Shown: positions 1 through 7,041 of the stretch, in pieces
How the letters are laid out: every line of letters starts with the position of its first letter
Position numbering within the stretch: position 1 is the stretch's first letter
NCBI GenBank assembly: GCA_028280575.1
Contig: JANQLN010000126.1
Coordinates: 1-36,508, forward strand
Source: Clostridia bacterium
Lineage (GTDB): Bacteria > Bacillota > Clostridia > Acetivibrionales > STF1-152
Direction: 5' to 3'
DNA: 36,508 nt
Notes under the pieces: generated by a model
What the model was told of the DNA's origin: nothing
The model's database searches: none
Seen by the model: only the letters and a program-made list of their open reading frames with translations
Program-made: the position numbers and the translations under genes

Positions 1-530
1 ACTAGCAGCCACCTAAAACTTCCTCCGTCCAGTAATGGCGACTCTTTGATGCCGAATACACCCAATATTCCCGTTTGCGGCGATAAAAGTGTAAAAATTA
101 TCCCGGCCAATATGGCCCATGAAATAAAGTGGGGTAAATATATAATTGTCTGAACGACCCTCCTATAATATCTGTTGGCCAACTCATTCATCAGCAGGGC
201 CAAAATAATGGGTACGGGAAAGTAAAACAGCAGTTTCAGCATACTGATGATTAAAGTATTGGTAAATGCAGCAGCAAAGTCTCCATTTATAAATAGCATT
301 TCAAACCATTTCAGTCCGACCCATTCACTCCCCCATATGCCTTTATTAACATGATAATCCTTAAAGGCGATGATTAACCCTCCCATCGGAAGATATCTAT
401 AGGTGAACAGTATTAATAATCCCGGCAGGCCTATCGCATAATACCAGCCATATTTTTTTAGATTTTTGACAAATGCGAATGGCTTTTTGTGTACTGCTAT
501 AGAATGCTTTTTTAAAGATGCATCGTTCAT
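1..530 (-). CDS. LplB-type carbohydrate ABC transporter permease (3' part cut by window edge)
   Basis: This is an inner-membrane permease of a binding-protein-dependent carbohydrate importer of the LplB/YteP type. The visible N-terminal 176 residues have a Lys-rich cytoplasmic lead, a first membrane segment (YAIGLPGLLILF, about residues 30-42), and a second hydrophobic block followed by the family motif YLPHFISW near residue 135. The ATG at 530 follows AAGGAG about 17 bases upstream inside a purine-rich stretch. It lies 179 bases downstream of the solute-binding protein gene on the same strand, so the two form one transport operon. The second permease expected of this type, and the rest of this gene, lie beyond the left edge. 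The substrate cannot be told from sequence; oligosaccharides or uronides are typical. Confidence 0.9.
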   Translation of the reverse strand, partial: MNDASLKKHSIAVHKKPFAFVKNLKKYGWYYAIGLPGLLILFTYRYLPMGGLIIAFKDYHVNKGIWGSEWVGLKWFEMLFINGDFAAAFTNTLIISMLKLLFYFPVPIILALLMNELANRYYRRVVQTIIYLPHFISWAILAGIIFTLLSPQTGILGVFGIKESPLLDGGSFRWLL

Positions 531-667
531 TTTCTCTTCTCTTCTCTCCTTTCCTGCCGCCTTCTGACCTCCGACCTCAGGTTTATACGACTGCTTCCAT
601 ACAGATTATATTTCTAATGCTATTGCTTATGTAATTGGGCATCTTTATTGTCTCTTTACCGTAATTA

Positions 668-691
668 GGGGGCGGCCATAAACCGCTCCCC
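668..691 (-). promoter_or_regulatory. Intra-operon hairpin between binding-protein and permease genes
   Basis: On the minus strand GGGGAGCGG pairs with CCGCCCCC (one mismatch) around a short loop, just after the binding-protein stop. No T-run follows, so it is more likely an mRNA-stabilising or partial-termination hairpin that keeps binding-protein transcript above permease transcript than a full terminator. The role is inferred from position. Confidence 0.5.
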
Positions 692-709
692 AAAACAACG
701 ATATCCTAC

Positions 710-2308
710 TTATCTCCCTAATGCCTCATTCACTTCATCGGTTATTTGCTGTCCGCCCTGTTTATAAAATTTTTCTACATATTCGTCCCATTTATCCACA
801 GAGAATTCTCCGGTAACAATTCTTGAGAAATATTCGGGCCACAGCTTTTCAAATACGTCCGGATAATCCTTCATGGCCGGTACGGATTTATAGAATTCTG
901 AATGTATGATTTGCTCCGGATCATTAATAAGCATAATGTCCTTTACGCGTTCATCTGCCGGATCCATCCATCTTCTGTCCATAACATTAATGAATCTAAC
1001 AGGATTGTTAAATCCTTTGCCTCTTAAATCAGCGGTCTTTATGCGATCATAAATCAGCTGCTTCTCTTCATCAAACTTATAATCTTCCCCTTCAACACCA
1101 TAGGTCACAAGCATCATACCGCCGTTGTCAATATCACACGAGAAGTCAAGGAATTTGAATAGCCGCTGGGGATCTTTTTCAAGAGCCTTAGTGGATACCG
1201 CCATACCGCTGGTTCTAACCCCGGGGTGAGGTATTCCTTTTCCACCGGGCCCCTCAATGGCGGGAATCATCCCACAGACAATTTTATCATTTAAGCCCGA
1301 AACTTCTCCATCAACATTTTCCAGGGCACTTCTTGCAGTATGAAGTCTCCAAATCGTATCATCGGAATACAAACCGAATTTTGAAGCTGAGAATTTTTCC
1401 ACTGCTTGTTTGTCTCCGATAACAAACTTATCCGGATCTATAAGCCCTTCTTTATACCAATCCTGCAAAAGCTTTAATACTTCTTTTGTTCCCGGAAGGG
1501 TTGTGGAATGAACGACTTTGCCCGAACCATCTTCCATCCATGATCTGTATGGCGCGCCGTTGTGCATATAGATGCCATACGCTCCAAACAAGGGGTTGAA
1601 CCATTGGTTGGCAAAGCCGCCCAATCCATAAGTATCATCTTCACCATTTCCGTCAGGGTCGTCAGATTTAAATGCTTTTAAGACCGTATACACTTGGTCA
1701 ACTGTTTTCGGAACCTCAAGGCCTAAATTTTCAAGCCAGTCAAATCTTATGGCAATACCGTGCAAGTTTTTACCGTTAATCGGCTCCGGTCTAAACAGGT
1801 TTGGAAACGCATAAAGTTCACCTTCATAGGACAAAGCGTCCAAATCTCTTTCATCAGCTAATTTTTGATAGCCTGTCATTAAATGATAATACTCATCCAA
1901 CGGCGTTATAACACCCGCCGTAGAAAACTTTTCAATCTCATTGGAGTGAATCTGGAATACATCGGGCTGATCACCTGAGGCCACCAATACATTCAGCTTG
2001 GTTTTATAATCGGCGCCGCTTACAAATGTGGCCACGTAATCAACATTTTTAATGCCGGCTTCTGCCATTGCAGCAAGAATGATATCCTTTGCGGGCTGTC
2101 CATCCTTTGGGTACTCAGGACAACTCAGGTGTTTGAAAATCGTATATGTTACATGTTCTGGCTCGTTTTCTTCCTCTATTTGTTTTCCATTCTCTTGTGA
2201 ATCGGGCTCAGGACCTTTTACTTCATTTCTGCCACACCCAACAAAACTGCTTACCAACAATACCGTTACCATTAACATAATAAAAATTTTAAGCAAATTT
2301 TTACTCAT
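710..2308 (-). CDS. Extracellular solute-binding lipoprotein of a carbohydrate ABC importer (LplA type)
   Basis: This 532-residue lipoprotein captures the substrate for the LplB-type permease encoded next. The start at 2308 (MSKNLLKIF) is chosen because GGAGGAGGG lies 7 bases upstream; an in-frame upstream ATG at 2335 has no such site. The N-terminus has Lys residues, a hydrophobic core and a lipobox-like FVGC near residue 25, followed by an acidic, Glu/Asn-rich linker. The body shows the family 1-type fold signature, with a GDQPDVFQI strand, a DPDGNGEDDTYG loop (a possible calcium-type Asp-rich turn) and a late Trp/Tyr-rich C-terminal domain. Length over 500 residues matches LplA/YtcQ proteins, not the shorter maltose-type group. 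Substrate unknown. Confidence 0.9.
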   Translation of the reverse strand: MSKNLLKIFIMLMVTVLLVSSFVGCGRNEVKGPEPDSQENGKQIEEENEPEHVTYTIFKHLSCPEYPKDGQPAKDIILAAMAEAGIKNVDYVATFVSGADYKTKLNVLVASGDQPDVFQIHSNEIEKFSTAGVITPLDEYYHLMTGYQKLADERDLDALSYEGELYAFPNLFRPEPINGKNLHGIAIRFDWLENLGLEVPKTVDQVYTVLKAFKSDDPDGNGEDDTYGLGGFANQWFNPLFGAYGIYMHNGAPYRSWMEDGSGKVVHSTTLPGTKEVLKLLQDWYKEGLIDPDKFVIGDKQAVEKFSASKFGLYSDDTIWRLHTARSALENVDGEVSGLNDKIVCGMIPAIEGPGGKGIPHPGVRTSGMAVSTKALEKDPQRLFKFLDFSCDIDNGGMMLVTYGVEGEDYKFDEEKQLIYDRIKTADLRGKGFNNPVRFINVMDRRWMDPADERVKDIMLINDPEQIIHSEFYKSVPAMKDYPDVFEKLWPEYFSRIVTGEFSVDKWDEYVEKFYKQGGQQITDEVNEALGR

Positions 2309-2368
2309 TTTTGCAACCCTCCTCCATTTTCTCAAATTGCATGTAAGTTTTAGATTGCACCTTATTTT

Positions 2369-2382
2369 AAGCTACGTAGCTT
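2369..2382. repeat. Perfect 14-base palindrome in the binding-protein leader
   Basis: AAGCTACGTAGCTT is its own reverse complement and lies between the predicted promoter and the ribosome binding site of the solute-binding protein gene. It could be a protein site or a small RNA hairpin; nothing else in the sequence decides. Confidence 0.4.
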
Positions 2383-2390
2383 ATGCTTTT

Positions 2391-2420
2391 ATTATAATAA
2401 GTGACTATCCATTTAGTAAA
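2391..2420 (-). promoter_or_regulatory. Predicted promoter of the solute-binding protein operon
   Basis: On the minus strand TTTACT (2415-2420) and a perfect TATAAT (2391-2396) are separated by 18 bases. The -35 is weak (4 of 6), which suggests activator dependence. One copy of the ACTATCCAT motif (2404-2412) sits inside the spacer, so a bound protein would directly touch polymerase. Confidence 0.6.
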
Positions 2421-2502
2421 CGGCATATTTCCGATATGGATAGTACAAATACTGACAAAGTAAAAAAGTTGCGTACATCGGTAAAATATATGTACTATCC
2501 AT
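2404..2502. promoter_or_regulatory. Three ACTATCCAT boxes upstream of the solute-binding protein gene
   Basis: ACTATCCAT occurs at 2404-2412 and 2494-2502 on the plus strand and as its reverse complement at 2436-2444. The second and third copies share the longer GTACTATCCAT. The first overlaps the promoter spacer. Three copies in about 100 bases of a 300-base gene-free stretch suggest operators, perhaps for a regulator encoded beyond the window. They differ from the TTTGCATAT boxes near araC, so the local AraC protein is not an obvious reader. Confidence 0.5.
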
Positions 2503-2617
2503 TCCAATGGTTATGTGATTTACATTATTTCTTATTATTCAAGAAGAATTGATATTAATTTTGTAAAATTTTAAAAATATATTTGAAGATTACACGCAAA
2601 ATAAGGAGAGGTAACAG

Positions 2618-2783
2618 ATGGACACGAAGGATTTGATGTTTGCCCTCGATATTGGAACCAGGACAATTATCGGTATGTAGGAAAACAGGAAGAGGATACG
2701 TTTAACATACTTGCTGCACAAATCCAGTAGCAAAAAACAGGTCCATGCCGGACGGGCAGGTACACAATATTGAACAAGCTGCC
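2618..2783 (+). pseudogene. Remnant of an FtsA-like (actin-fold ATPase) gene
   Basis: A good ribosome binding site (AAGGAG, 8 bases upstream) precedes an ATG at 2618 that opens MDTKDLMFALDIGTRTIIG, a match to the N-terminal phosphate-1 region of clostridial FtsA-like proteins. The frame then breaks at TAG 2678. The similarity continues from 2677 in another frame (VGKQEEDTFNILAAQIQ), stops again at TAG, and resumes in a further frame as KNRSMPDGQVHNIEQAA up to about 2783. So at least two frameshifts and a 3' truncation are visible. What remains is less than a sixth of a normal gene. It points at, and is cut off by, the 3' end of the URO-D gene. Recognised from memory of the family, not by search. 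Confidence 0.75.
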
Positions 2784-2789
2784 CCCCAA

Positions 2790-2827
2790 CACAAAGAACG
2801 CATGTTGTCAAACCTGTGTTCTTTGTG
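2790..2827. repeat. 10-base inverted repeat at the 3' end of the URO-D gene
   Basis: CACAAAGAAC (2790-2799) and GTTCTTTGTG (2818-2827) form perfect 10-base arms around an 18-base loop that contains the URO-D gene stop codon (2808-2810). There is no T-run, so it is not a standard terminator. It marks the junction between the FtsA-like relic and the URO-D gene and may be a recombination scar. Confidence 0.5.
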
Positions 2828-3974
2828 AAGAAGTGTACCCTATCCAGGATTCTTTTATTTTGTTGTGGTTATTTGAATTGCAGTTGTATTGGAGCAAAAG
2901 CCAATATACTCCATCATTTTGGGAAGCATTCAGATATCTTTTGAAATACTGCTCGTATGTTTCACCTTCTTTTCCGGGTATTAAGCCATAGTAAACCTTT
3001 TTATTTTTTGCACATCCGCAAACTATTTCTTCCATGTCGTGCATCTCAGGATTTCCCAAATTCAACCCTAAAGCAAGCGGTTCATTCATTATTGCATTTA
3101 ACAAGTGGTCATTTCTTCCACAATAATGTATATATCCTCCTCCAAAATGCTTGAGTATCCTTCTTGTGTAGGGTATAACAAACTCTTCAATTTGCTCCTT
3201 TGAAATAAGGGTAGAGGTATCTTCACTTATTTTTATACCTCCTTTGTCTGCAGGAATTACCAGGTCATTATAGTGTGCAACCATATTTTCTGAGCCCGGA
3301 ATTAAATTAAGGCATGCCTCCATTCCCATAATTATTGCATGACAGCTTAAATCCAAAACATGGTGCACAAACTCCGGGTCATCATACATATCATAGAATA
3401 TATTATCTCCATAAACCAGATGGGCCATATCATATGGACCCTGTAAATCCATTGGGAAAATCAGGCAGCCTGTTCCTTCAAGTTTATCTGCCATATAATC
3501 CATATGCTCCAGACCTTTTTTAAATTGATCCCCGGGTTTTAAGTCTTCAGGAACCATATTCATTATTTCTTCTTTTGTAAGTTTTTGTGACAGCCACGGC
3601 ATTTTGTCCTCAAATAAATCCTGTTCCAACCCGAAAAAATTAGCAAAAATGCCGCATCCCATATTTGCCCGTACCGAAGGTACCGCTTCACAATTTCCTT
3701 CCACTGCGTACATTGCCTGTTTTAAACCGAAAAGCAGCATTTTTTGACTATCATAGTGTATTTCCTTGTAATTATAATCCGGTATCTTATTTTTTAAATC
3801 CCCATTGAGTTCACATTTTAGCAAAAGAGGATGTCCGGCTGCCCTTTTTCCATTCCAGACATCCATCTGCAGCTTTACTGCTTTTTCATATCTTTGTTTA
3901 CCTTGCTTTATTTTCTCACAATAGAAGTTAATAATATTTTCCATGACTTTGCCGAGCAGACACTCGACTTTCAC
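2808..3974 (-). CDS. URO-D superfamily protein (uroporphyrinogen decarboxylase / MtaA-CmuA methyltransferase-like)
   Basis: A 388-residue protein of the URO-D TIM-barrel superfamily. Members outside haem synthesis often are corrinoid- or coenzyme-dependent methyltransferases. Visible features are a Cys/Gly segment MGCGIFANFFG (about 105-115), a FPMDLQGPYD stretch (about 178) typical of the group, and HYCGRNDHLL (about 292), in which His and Cys resemble the zinc site of MtaA-type enzymes. No corrinoid protein gene lies nearby, so haem-type decarboxylation is unlikely and the substrate is unknown. The reading frame opens with GTG at 3974, directly abutting a GAGAG; ATG at 3944 (residue 11) is an alternative start. 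It is divergent from the AraC-type gene, which probably controls it. Confidence 0.75.
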   Translation of the reverse strand: MKVECLLGKVMENIINFYCEKIKQGKQRYEKAVKLQMDVWNGKRAAGHPLLLKCELNGDLKNKIPDYNYKEIHYDSQKMLLFGLKQAMYAVEGNCEAVPSVRANMGCGIFANFFGLEQDLFEDKMPWLSQKLTKEEIMNMVPEDLKPGDQFKKGLEHMDYMADKLEGTGCLIFPMDLQGPYDMAHLVYGDNIFYDMYDDPEFVHHVLDLSCHAIIMGMEACLNLIPGSENMVAHYNDLVIPADKGGIKISEDTSTLISKEQIEEFVIPYTRRILKHFGGGYIHYCGRNDHLLNAIMNEPLALGLNLGNPEMHDMEEIVCGCAKNKKVYYGLIPGKEGETYEQYFKRYLNASQNDGVYWLLLQYNCNSNNHNKIKESWIGYTSSQRTQV

Positions 3975-4014
3975 CTCTCTTTAACTATTTTGTAAGGTTT
4001 GCCTCTTAAAAAAA

Positions 4015-4020
4015 ATTATA
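4015..4020 (-). promoter_or_regulatory. -10 element for the URO-D gene
   Basis: A perfect TATAAT on the minus strand at 4015-4020 has no good -35 at 16-18 bases (AGATTT at 17). The AraC-type TTTGCATAT boxes lie exactly where an activator would replace the -35. Activation by the divergent AraC protein is inferred. Confidence 0.6.
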
Positions 4021-4030
4021 CCATGAGCTT

Positions 4031-4072
4031 ATATGCAAAATCTTTGCATATTTAAAATAAAAATTTGCATAT
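4031..4072. promoter_or_regulatory. TTTGCATAT operator cluster between araC-type and URO-D genes
   Basis: TTTGCATAT occurs at 4043-4051 and 4064-4072 as a direct repeat with a 21-base period, and as its reverse complement ATATGCAAA at 4031-4039. A 21-base direct repeat, two helical turns, is the known half-site spacing of AraC-type regulators (araI1-araI2). The 4064-4072 copy contains the -35 of the araC-type gene and all copies lie upstream of the URO-D gene -10, so the layout predicts activation of one gene and autorepression of the other. Confidence 0.7.
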
Positions 4073-4093
4073 CCGGGGAATACTGTTTATAAT
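4065..4093 (+). promoter_or_regulatory. Sigma-A promoter of the AraC-type regulator gene
   Basis: TTGCAT (4065-4070) and TATAAT (4088-4093) are 17 bases apart, 36 bases before the ATG at 4129. The -35 is embedded in one TTTGCATAT box, which implies autorepression. Confidence 0.75.
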
Positions 4094-4128
4094 TTATTTA
4101 TAATTATTTTGTTTAAAGGAAAAGCTGG

Positions 4129-4980
4129 ATGGAAAGTAAAAGAACAAGTATAAAAGCCAATTTCAATACGGAATTTAAAATATCCCATAATGTTACAACC
4201 CGGTGGCATATGGAAGATTTTCATTTTCATGATTTATATGAAATATATTACGCTATGAGCGATGGTGTAAAATATTTCGTAGAAGATAGTGTATATGAGG
4301 TTGAAAAAGGAAATATTTTTATTTTCAACAGTATGGAAATACATAAAACAATTATACCTCCCAGCATAAATTACGAACGTTGCATTATTTTGTTCAAGCC
4401 AGATTTTATAGAAGGCCTGTCAACCATGAATACCGATATATTAAATTGCTTTTTGAATAGGAAACCCGGACATTTTAACAAAATCAGCACTGATAATAGA
4501 AATTCACAATTATTTTGTGAACTCATAAAAAAAACCCAAAAGTATATGCAGTCAAACTGTTATGGATCTGATATATACAGAAAGATATATCTTGCCGAAA
4601 TACTTCTTATGGTAAACTCACTGTATAATTTATCAACAACAGAGTGCGGTATCAATATGGAAAAGTTTGAATATGCACGAGTAAAGCCTGTAATTCGTTA
4701 TATAAGAAACAACCTTAATGAAAATCTGTCATTGGATAAATTAGCAATGAAGTTTTATATAAGCAGATACCATATGGGTTATTTATTTAAAAAAGCTACA
4801 GGCTTTACAATAAACAATTATATAATCAACTTAAGAATTATTGAGGCAAAAAAACTTTTACGCGAAGGATATTCGGTTTCTTCCGTATGTGAAACGGTAG
4901 GGTTTGGAAATGTTTCACATTTTATCAGGACATTCAAAAAATATACCGGAACTTCTCCAAAGCAGTATGCAAAAGTTTAA
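4129..4980 (+). CDS. AraC-family transcriptional regulator with cupin-type sensor domain
   Basis: A 283-residue one-component regulator. The N-terminal half is a cupin-like sugar-sensing domain: HMEDFHFHDLYEI (about 27-39) and a following beta-rich segment with GNIFIFNSMEIH are typical. The C-terminal 100 residues hold two helix-turn-helix units: LSLDKLAMKFYISRYHMGYLF (about 200-220) and the second helix region ending SVCETVGFGNVSHFIRTFKKYTGTSPKQY, the hallmark of the family. The start has AAAGGA upstream. It is transcribed away from the URO-D gene and probably senses the ligand linked to that gene and/or the Lpl-type transporter. It ends 5 bases before a MITE-like element. Confidence 0.93.
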   Translation: MESKRTSIKANFNTEFKISHNVTTRWHMEDFHFHDLYEIYYAMSDGVKYFVEDSVYEVEKGNIFIFNSMEIHKTIIPPSINYERCIILFKPDFIEGLSTMNTDILNCFLNRKPGHFNKISTDNRNSQLFCELIKKTQKYMQSNCYGSDIYRKIYLAEILLMVNSLYNLSTTECGINMEKFEYARVKPVIRYIRNNLNENLSLDKLAMKFYISRYHMGYLFKKATGFTINNYIINLRIIEAKKLLREGYSVSSVCETVGFGNVSHFIRTFKKYTGTSPKQYAKV

Positions 4981-4985
4981 TATCC

Positions 4986-5162
4986 CTAGTGGCCTGTTAA
5001 GCTTATAATTCATAGTAAATTGCAGCATATTTTTCCACATTACAGCGTTGTCGTCGGATTATCCGGCACTTACATGTAAGTGCCGGACGCACCTCCTCCG
5101 CCTTGTACTACGAAAAAATCTACTGCAATTCAACCACAAATTATAACTTAACAGACCACTAG
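4986..5162. mobile_element. MITE-like inverted-repeat element filling the araC-rpsI intergenic
   Basis: The two ends, 4986-5010 and 5139-5162, are inverted copies matching at 23 of 25 positions and beginning CTAGTGG. A second inner pair (5019-5035 and 5111-5130, both AATTGCAG...ATTTTT) and a perfect 26-base palindrome at 5062-5087 (half: TCCGGCACTTACA) follow inwards. There is no coding frame. TA sits just outside GTGG at both ends, which would fit a TA target duplication of Tc1/mariner-IS630 type, but this is inference. Its 17-base core TTGCAGCATATTTTTCC (5020-5036) recurs exactly at 32706-32722. It lies between convergent genes, so its hairpins may also act as a two-way transcription stop. 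Confidence 0.65.
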
Positions 5163-5164
5163 TC

Positions 5165-5557
5165 TTAACGCTTGGAAAACTGTGGTGCTCTCCTTGCTTT
5201 TTTTAATCCATACTTTTTTCTTTCCTTCATTCTTGGGTCTCTTGTCAGATATCCTGCTTTTTTAAGTGAAGGCCTCAATTCCTCGTCAGCCTTTATAAGT
5301 GCCCTTGCTATTCCATGTCTTATTGCTCCCGCCTGTCCTGTAAATCCTCCGCCAACAACTTTCCCGATAACATCGAACTTGTTTAAAGTTTCGGTAAGTG
5401 CCAGGGGCTGTCTCACAATAACCTTCAGAGTTTCCAGACCAAAGTAATCGTCAATAGACCTGCCGTTTATTTTTATATTCCCGTTTCCAGGTACCAGTCT
5501 CATTCTTGCTATCGCTTTTTTTCTTCTGCCTGTTCCATAATACTGTACTTTAGACAT
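5165..5557 (-). CDS. rpsI: 30S ribosomal protein S9
   Basis: The 130-residue protein has the S9 hallmarks: the N-terminal [14 protein letters not shown], the middle [19 protein letters not shown] (about 68-86), and the C-terminal [16 protein letters not shown], whose last Lys-Arg reaches into the P-site tRNA in the 30S subunit. The ATG at 5557 follows GGGAGG. It is the last gene of the supercluster, 24 bases after rplM, and the pair is co-transcribed as in other Firmicutes. The stop codon lies 3 bases from the MITE-like element. Confidence 0.98.
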   Translation of the reverse strand: MSKVQYYGTGRRKKAIARMRLVPGNGNIKINGRSIDDYFGLETLKVIVRQPLALTETLNKFDVIGKVVGGGFTGQAGAIRHGIARALIKADEELRPSLKKAGYLTRDPRMKERKKYGLKKARRAPQFSKR

Positions 5558-5581
5558 ATCAAAATAACCTCCCTTCGATTA

Positions 5582-6016
5582 TTATATGCTGATCTCAAGC
5601 TTTTCAGGCATTTGGGCCTGGTGCTTATGCTCCGAACCCCTGTAAACCTTAAGCTTTTTACCCATAGCTCTTCCAAGGCTGTTTTTAGGAAGCATTCCCT
5701 TAACAGCTTTTTCAATTGCTCTTTCAGGCTTATCATGAAGGAATTTTCTATACTTTACTTCCTTAAGTCCGCCCGGATACCCGGAATGATGCCTGTAATA
5801 CTTCTGGTCAAGCTTCTTACCCGTAAGAACTACCTTGTCGGCATTTAATACAATAACAAAATCTCCAACATCCACATGAGGAGTAAACTGTGGTTTGTGC
5901 TTTCCTCTTATAATTTTTGCTACTTCACTGGCAAGTCTTCCCAATGGCTTGCCTTCGGCATCTACAACATACCATTTTCTCTTAATATCACTTGCTTTGG
6001 CCATATATGTTTTCAT
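5582..6016 (-). CDS. rplM: 50S ribosomal protein L13
   Basis: A 144-residue L13. The start ATG at 6016 ([20 protein letters not shown]) is set by GGGAGG 7 bases upstream; an in-frame ATG at 6049 lies in the leader. The body has the conserved [21 protein letters not shown] and the HHSGYPGG loop (about 78-85), with [12 protein letters not shown] towards the end. L13 is an early 50S assembly protein and, in Bacillus, controls its own leader. It has its own sigma-A promoter (6125-6153), so rplM-rpsI can be made apart from the upstream genes. Confidence 0.98.
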   Translation of the reverse strand: MKTYMAKASDIKRKWYVVDAEGKPLGRLASEVAKIIRGKHKPQFTPHVDVGDFVIVLNADKVVLTGKKLDQKYYRHHSGYPGGLKEVKYRKFLHDKPERAIEKAVKGMLPKNSLGRAMGKKLKVYRGSEHKHQAQMPEKLEISI

Positions 6017-6117
6017 CTGGTTACCTCCCTGAAACAATATCTTATTCATTAAACGTATATAAAACCTTACTTACCTCTTATTTTTATCCCATAATTTATT
6101 CATACCCAAATTTGACA
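6017..6117 (-). promoter_or_regulatory. rplM-rpsI leader, possible L13 autoregulatory element
   Basis: About 100 bases separate the predicted start of transcription from the rplM start codon. In Bacillus and relatives a structured leader here binds L13. I see the position and length but no unambiguous conserved fold, so this is only a candidate. Confidence 0.35.
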
Positions 6118-6124
6118 CTATAAC

Positions 6125-6153
6125 ATTTTAATACAGCTAAAATGATGTGTCAA
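6125..6153 (-). promoter_or_regulatory. Sigma-A promoter of rplM-rpsI
   Basis: A perfect TTGACA (6148-6153, minus strand) and TAAAAT (6125-6130) are separated by exactly 17 bases. It lies in the 226-base gap between truA and rplM and starts transcription about 100 bases before rplM. Confidence 0.85.
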
Positions 6154-6242
6154 GAATATTTTGCAATTATTTTAATTTAACGCGTATTTTCTTCTATTTC
6201 TTTCATATATGTAATGATAGCACTGAATAAGTCAAGTTTCAT

Positions 6243-7004
6243 TTATTTATATTTTCCAGGATAGAATACCTCAACTAAATATAAACCATGCGGCGGAGCA
6301 GTCTTTCCTGCATTATTTCTGTTCCTGCTTTCAATAATTCCGATAATATCTTCGGGCGATATTTTTCCAACCCCAACCTCTACAAGGGTACCGGCTATAA
6401 TACGTACCATTTTATATAAAAAACCATTTCCTGTAATTTCAAATTTAACTAATCCATTATTTACTTCTAAATCAGTATTTGTAATATTCCGGACATTATT
6501 TATTATGGAGCTTCCTGCGGACTTAAAAGCCGAAAAATCATATTCCCCGACAAAACAGCCCGCAGCTTCCTTCATTGCTTTTATATCAAGAGGTTTGCTT
6601 ACATGCCATGCTCTGTTTCTGAGTAAGGCCGACGGCTGTTCATTGTTATGTATAAGGTACCTGTATTTTTTAGCCAGGGCAGAGCACCTGGAATGAAATT
6701 CACTGTCAGCATCACTTGAGCCTTTAACTACAATGTCATCAGGAAGAACTGAATTTAATGCATAGGAAAACTTTTCACCAGGTATGGGTGATACGGTTTT
6801 AAAATTTGCCGTATAACCAAAAGCATGAACTCCGGCATCTGTTCTGCTGGAGCCAGTCAGCTTGCACTCATCACCGGTGACCTTATGAATAGCAGCGGCA
6901 ATAACATCCTGAACAGCCTTTGCATTTATCTGGCTTTGCCATCCATTGTAGAAAGTACCGTCAAATTCAATTATGAGCTTTATATTCCTCATCATATCAA
7001 CCAT
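6243..7004 (-). CDS. truA: tRNA pseudouridine synthase A (positions 38-40)
   Basis: TruA isomerises uridines 38, 39 and 40 in the tRNA anticodon stem. The frame is 253 residues; the true start may be MRNIKL at residue 5, which gives the usual length. The catalytic Asp lies in GSSRTDAGVHAFG (about 52-64), with LIIEFDGTFYNGWQSQ near the N-terminus and the RIIAGTLVEVG stretch (about 201-211) in the second half. No strong ribosome binding site precedes it. In Firmicutes truA normally follows ecfT directly; here a ROK kinase gene is in between. It ends 226 bases before rplM. Confidence 0.96.
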   Translation of the reverse strand: MVDMMRNIKLIIEFDGTFYNGWQSQINAKAVQDVIAAAIHKVTGDECKLTGSSRTDAGVHAFGYTANFKTVSPIPGEKFSYALNSVLPDDIVVKGSSDADSEFHSRCSALAKKYRYLIHNNEQPSALLRNRAWHVSKPLDIKAMKEAAGCFVGEYDFSAFKSAGSSIINNVRNITNTDLEVNNGLVKFEITGNGFLYKMVRIIAGTLVEVGVGKISPEDIIGIIESRNRNNAGKTAPPHGLYLVEVFYPGKYK

Positions 7005-7041
7005 AATTCAGTGCGACAGGGGACAGTCCTCTTTGCCGCAT

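Noticed and set aside
2052-2552. A 166-codon plus-strand open frame overlapping the solute-binding protein start
   Set aside because: It is antisense to a well-supported lipoprotein gene, lacks a ribosome binding site, and its second half is low-complexity translation of AT-rich promoter DNA.
2808-3974. True HemE (uroporphyrinogen decarboxylase) for haem synthesis
   Set aside because: No haem genes are nearby, the conserved N-terminal HemE motif is missing and the HYCG motif suggests the methyltransferase branch of the superfamily.
5051-5087. Palindromes considered as a CRISPR repeat
   Set aside because: There is a single unit without spacers, and its inverted ends fit a MITE-like element instead.
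5163-5164. Target duplication of the 4986-5162 element longer than TA
   Set aside because: Flanking bases (TATCC and TCTTA) do not repeat; only a TA inside the palindromic ends is consistent.
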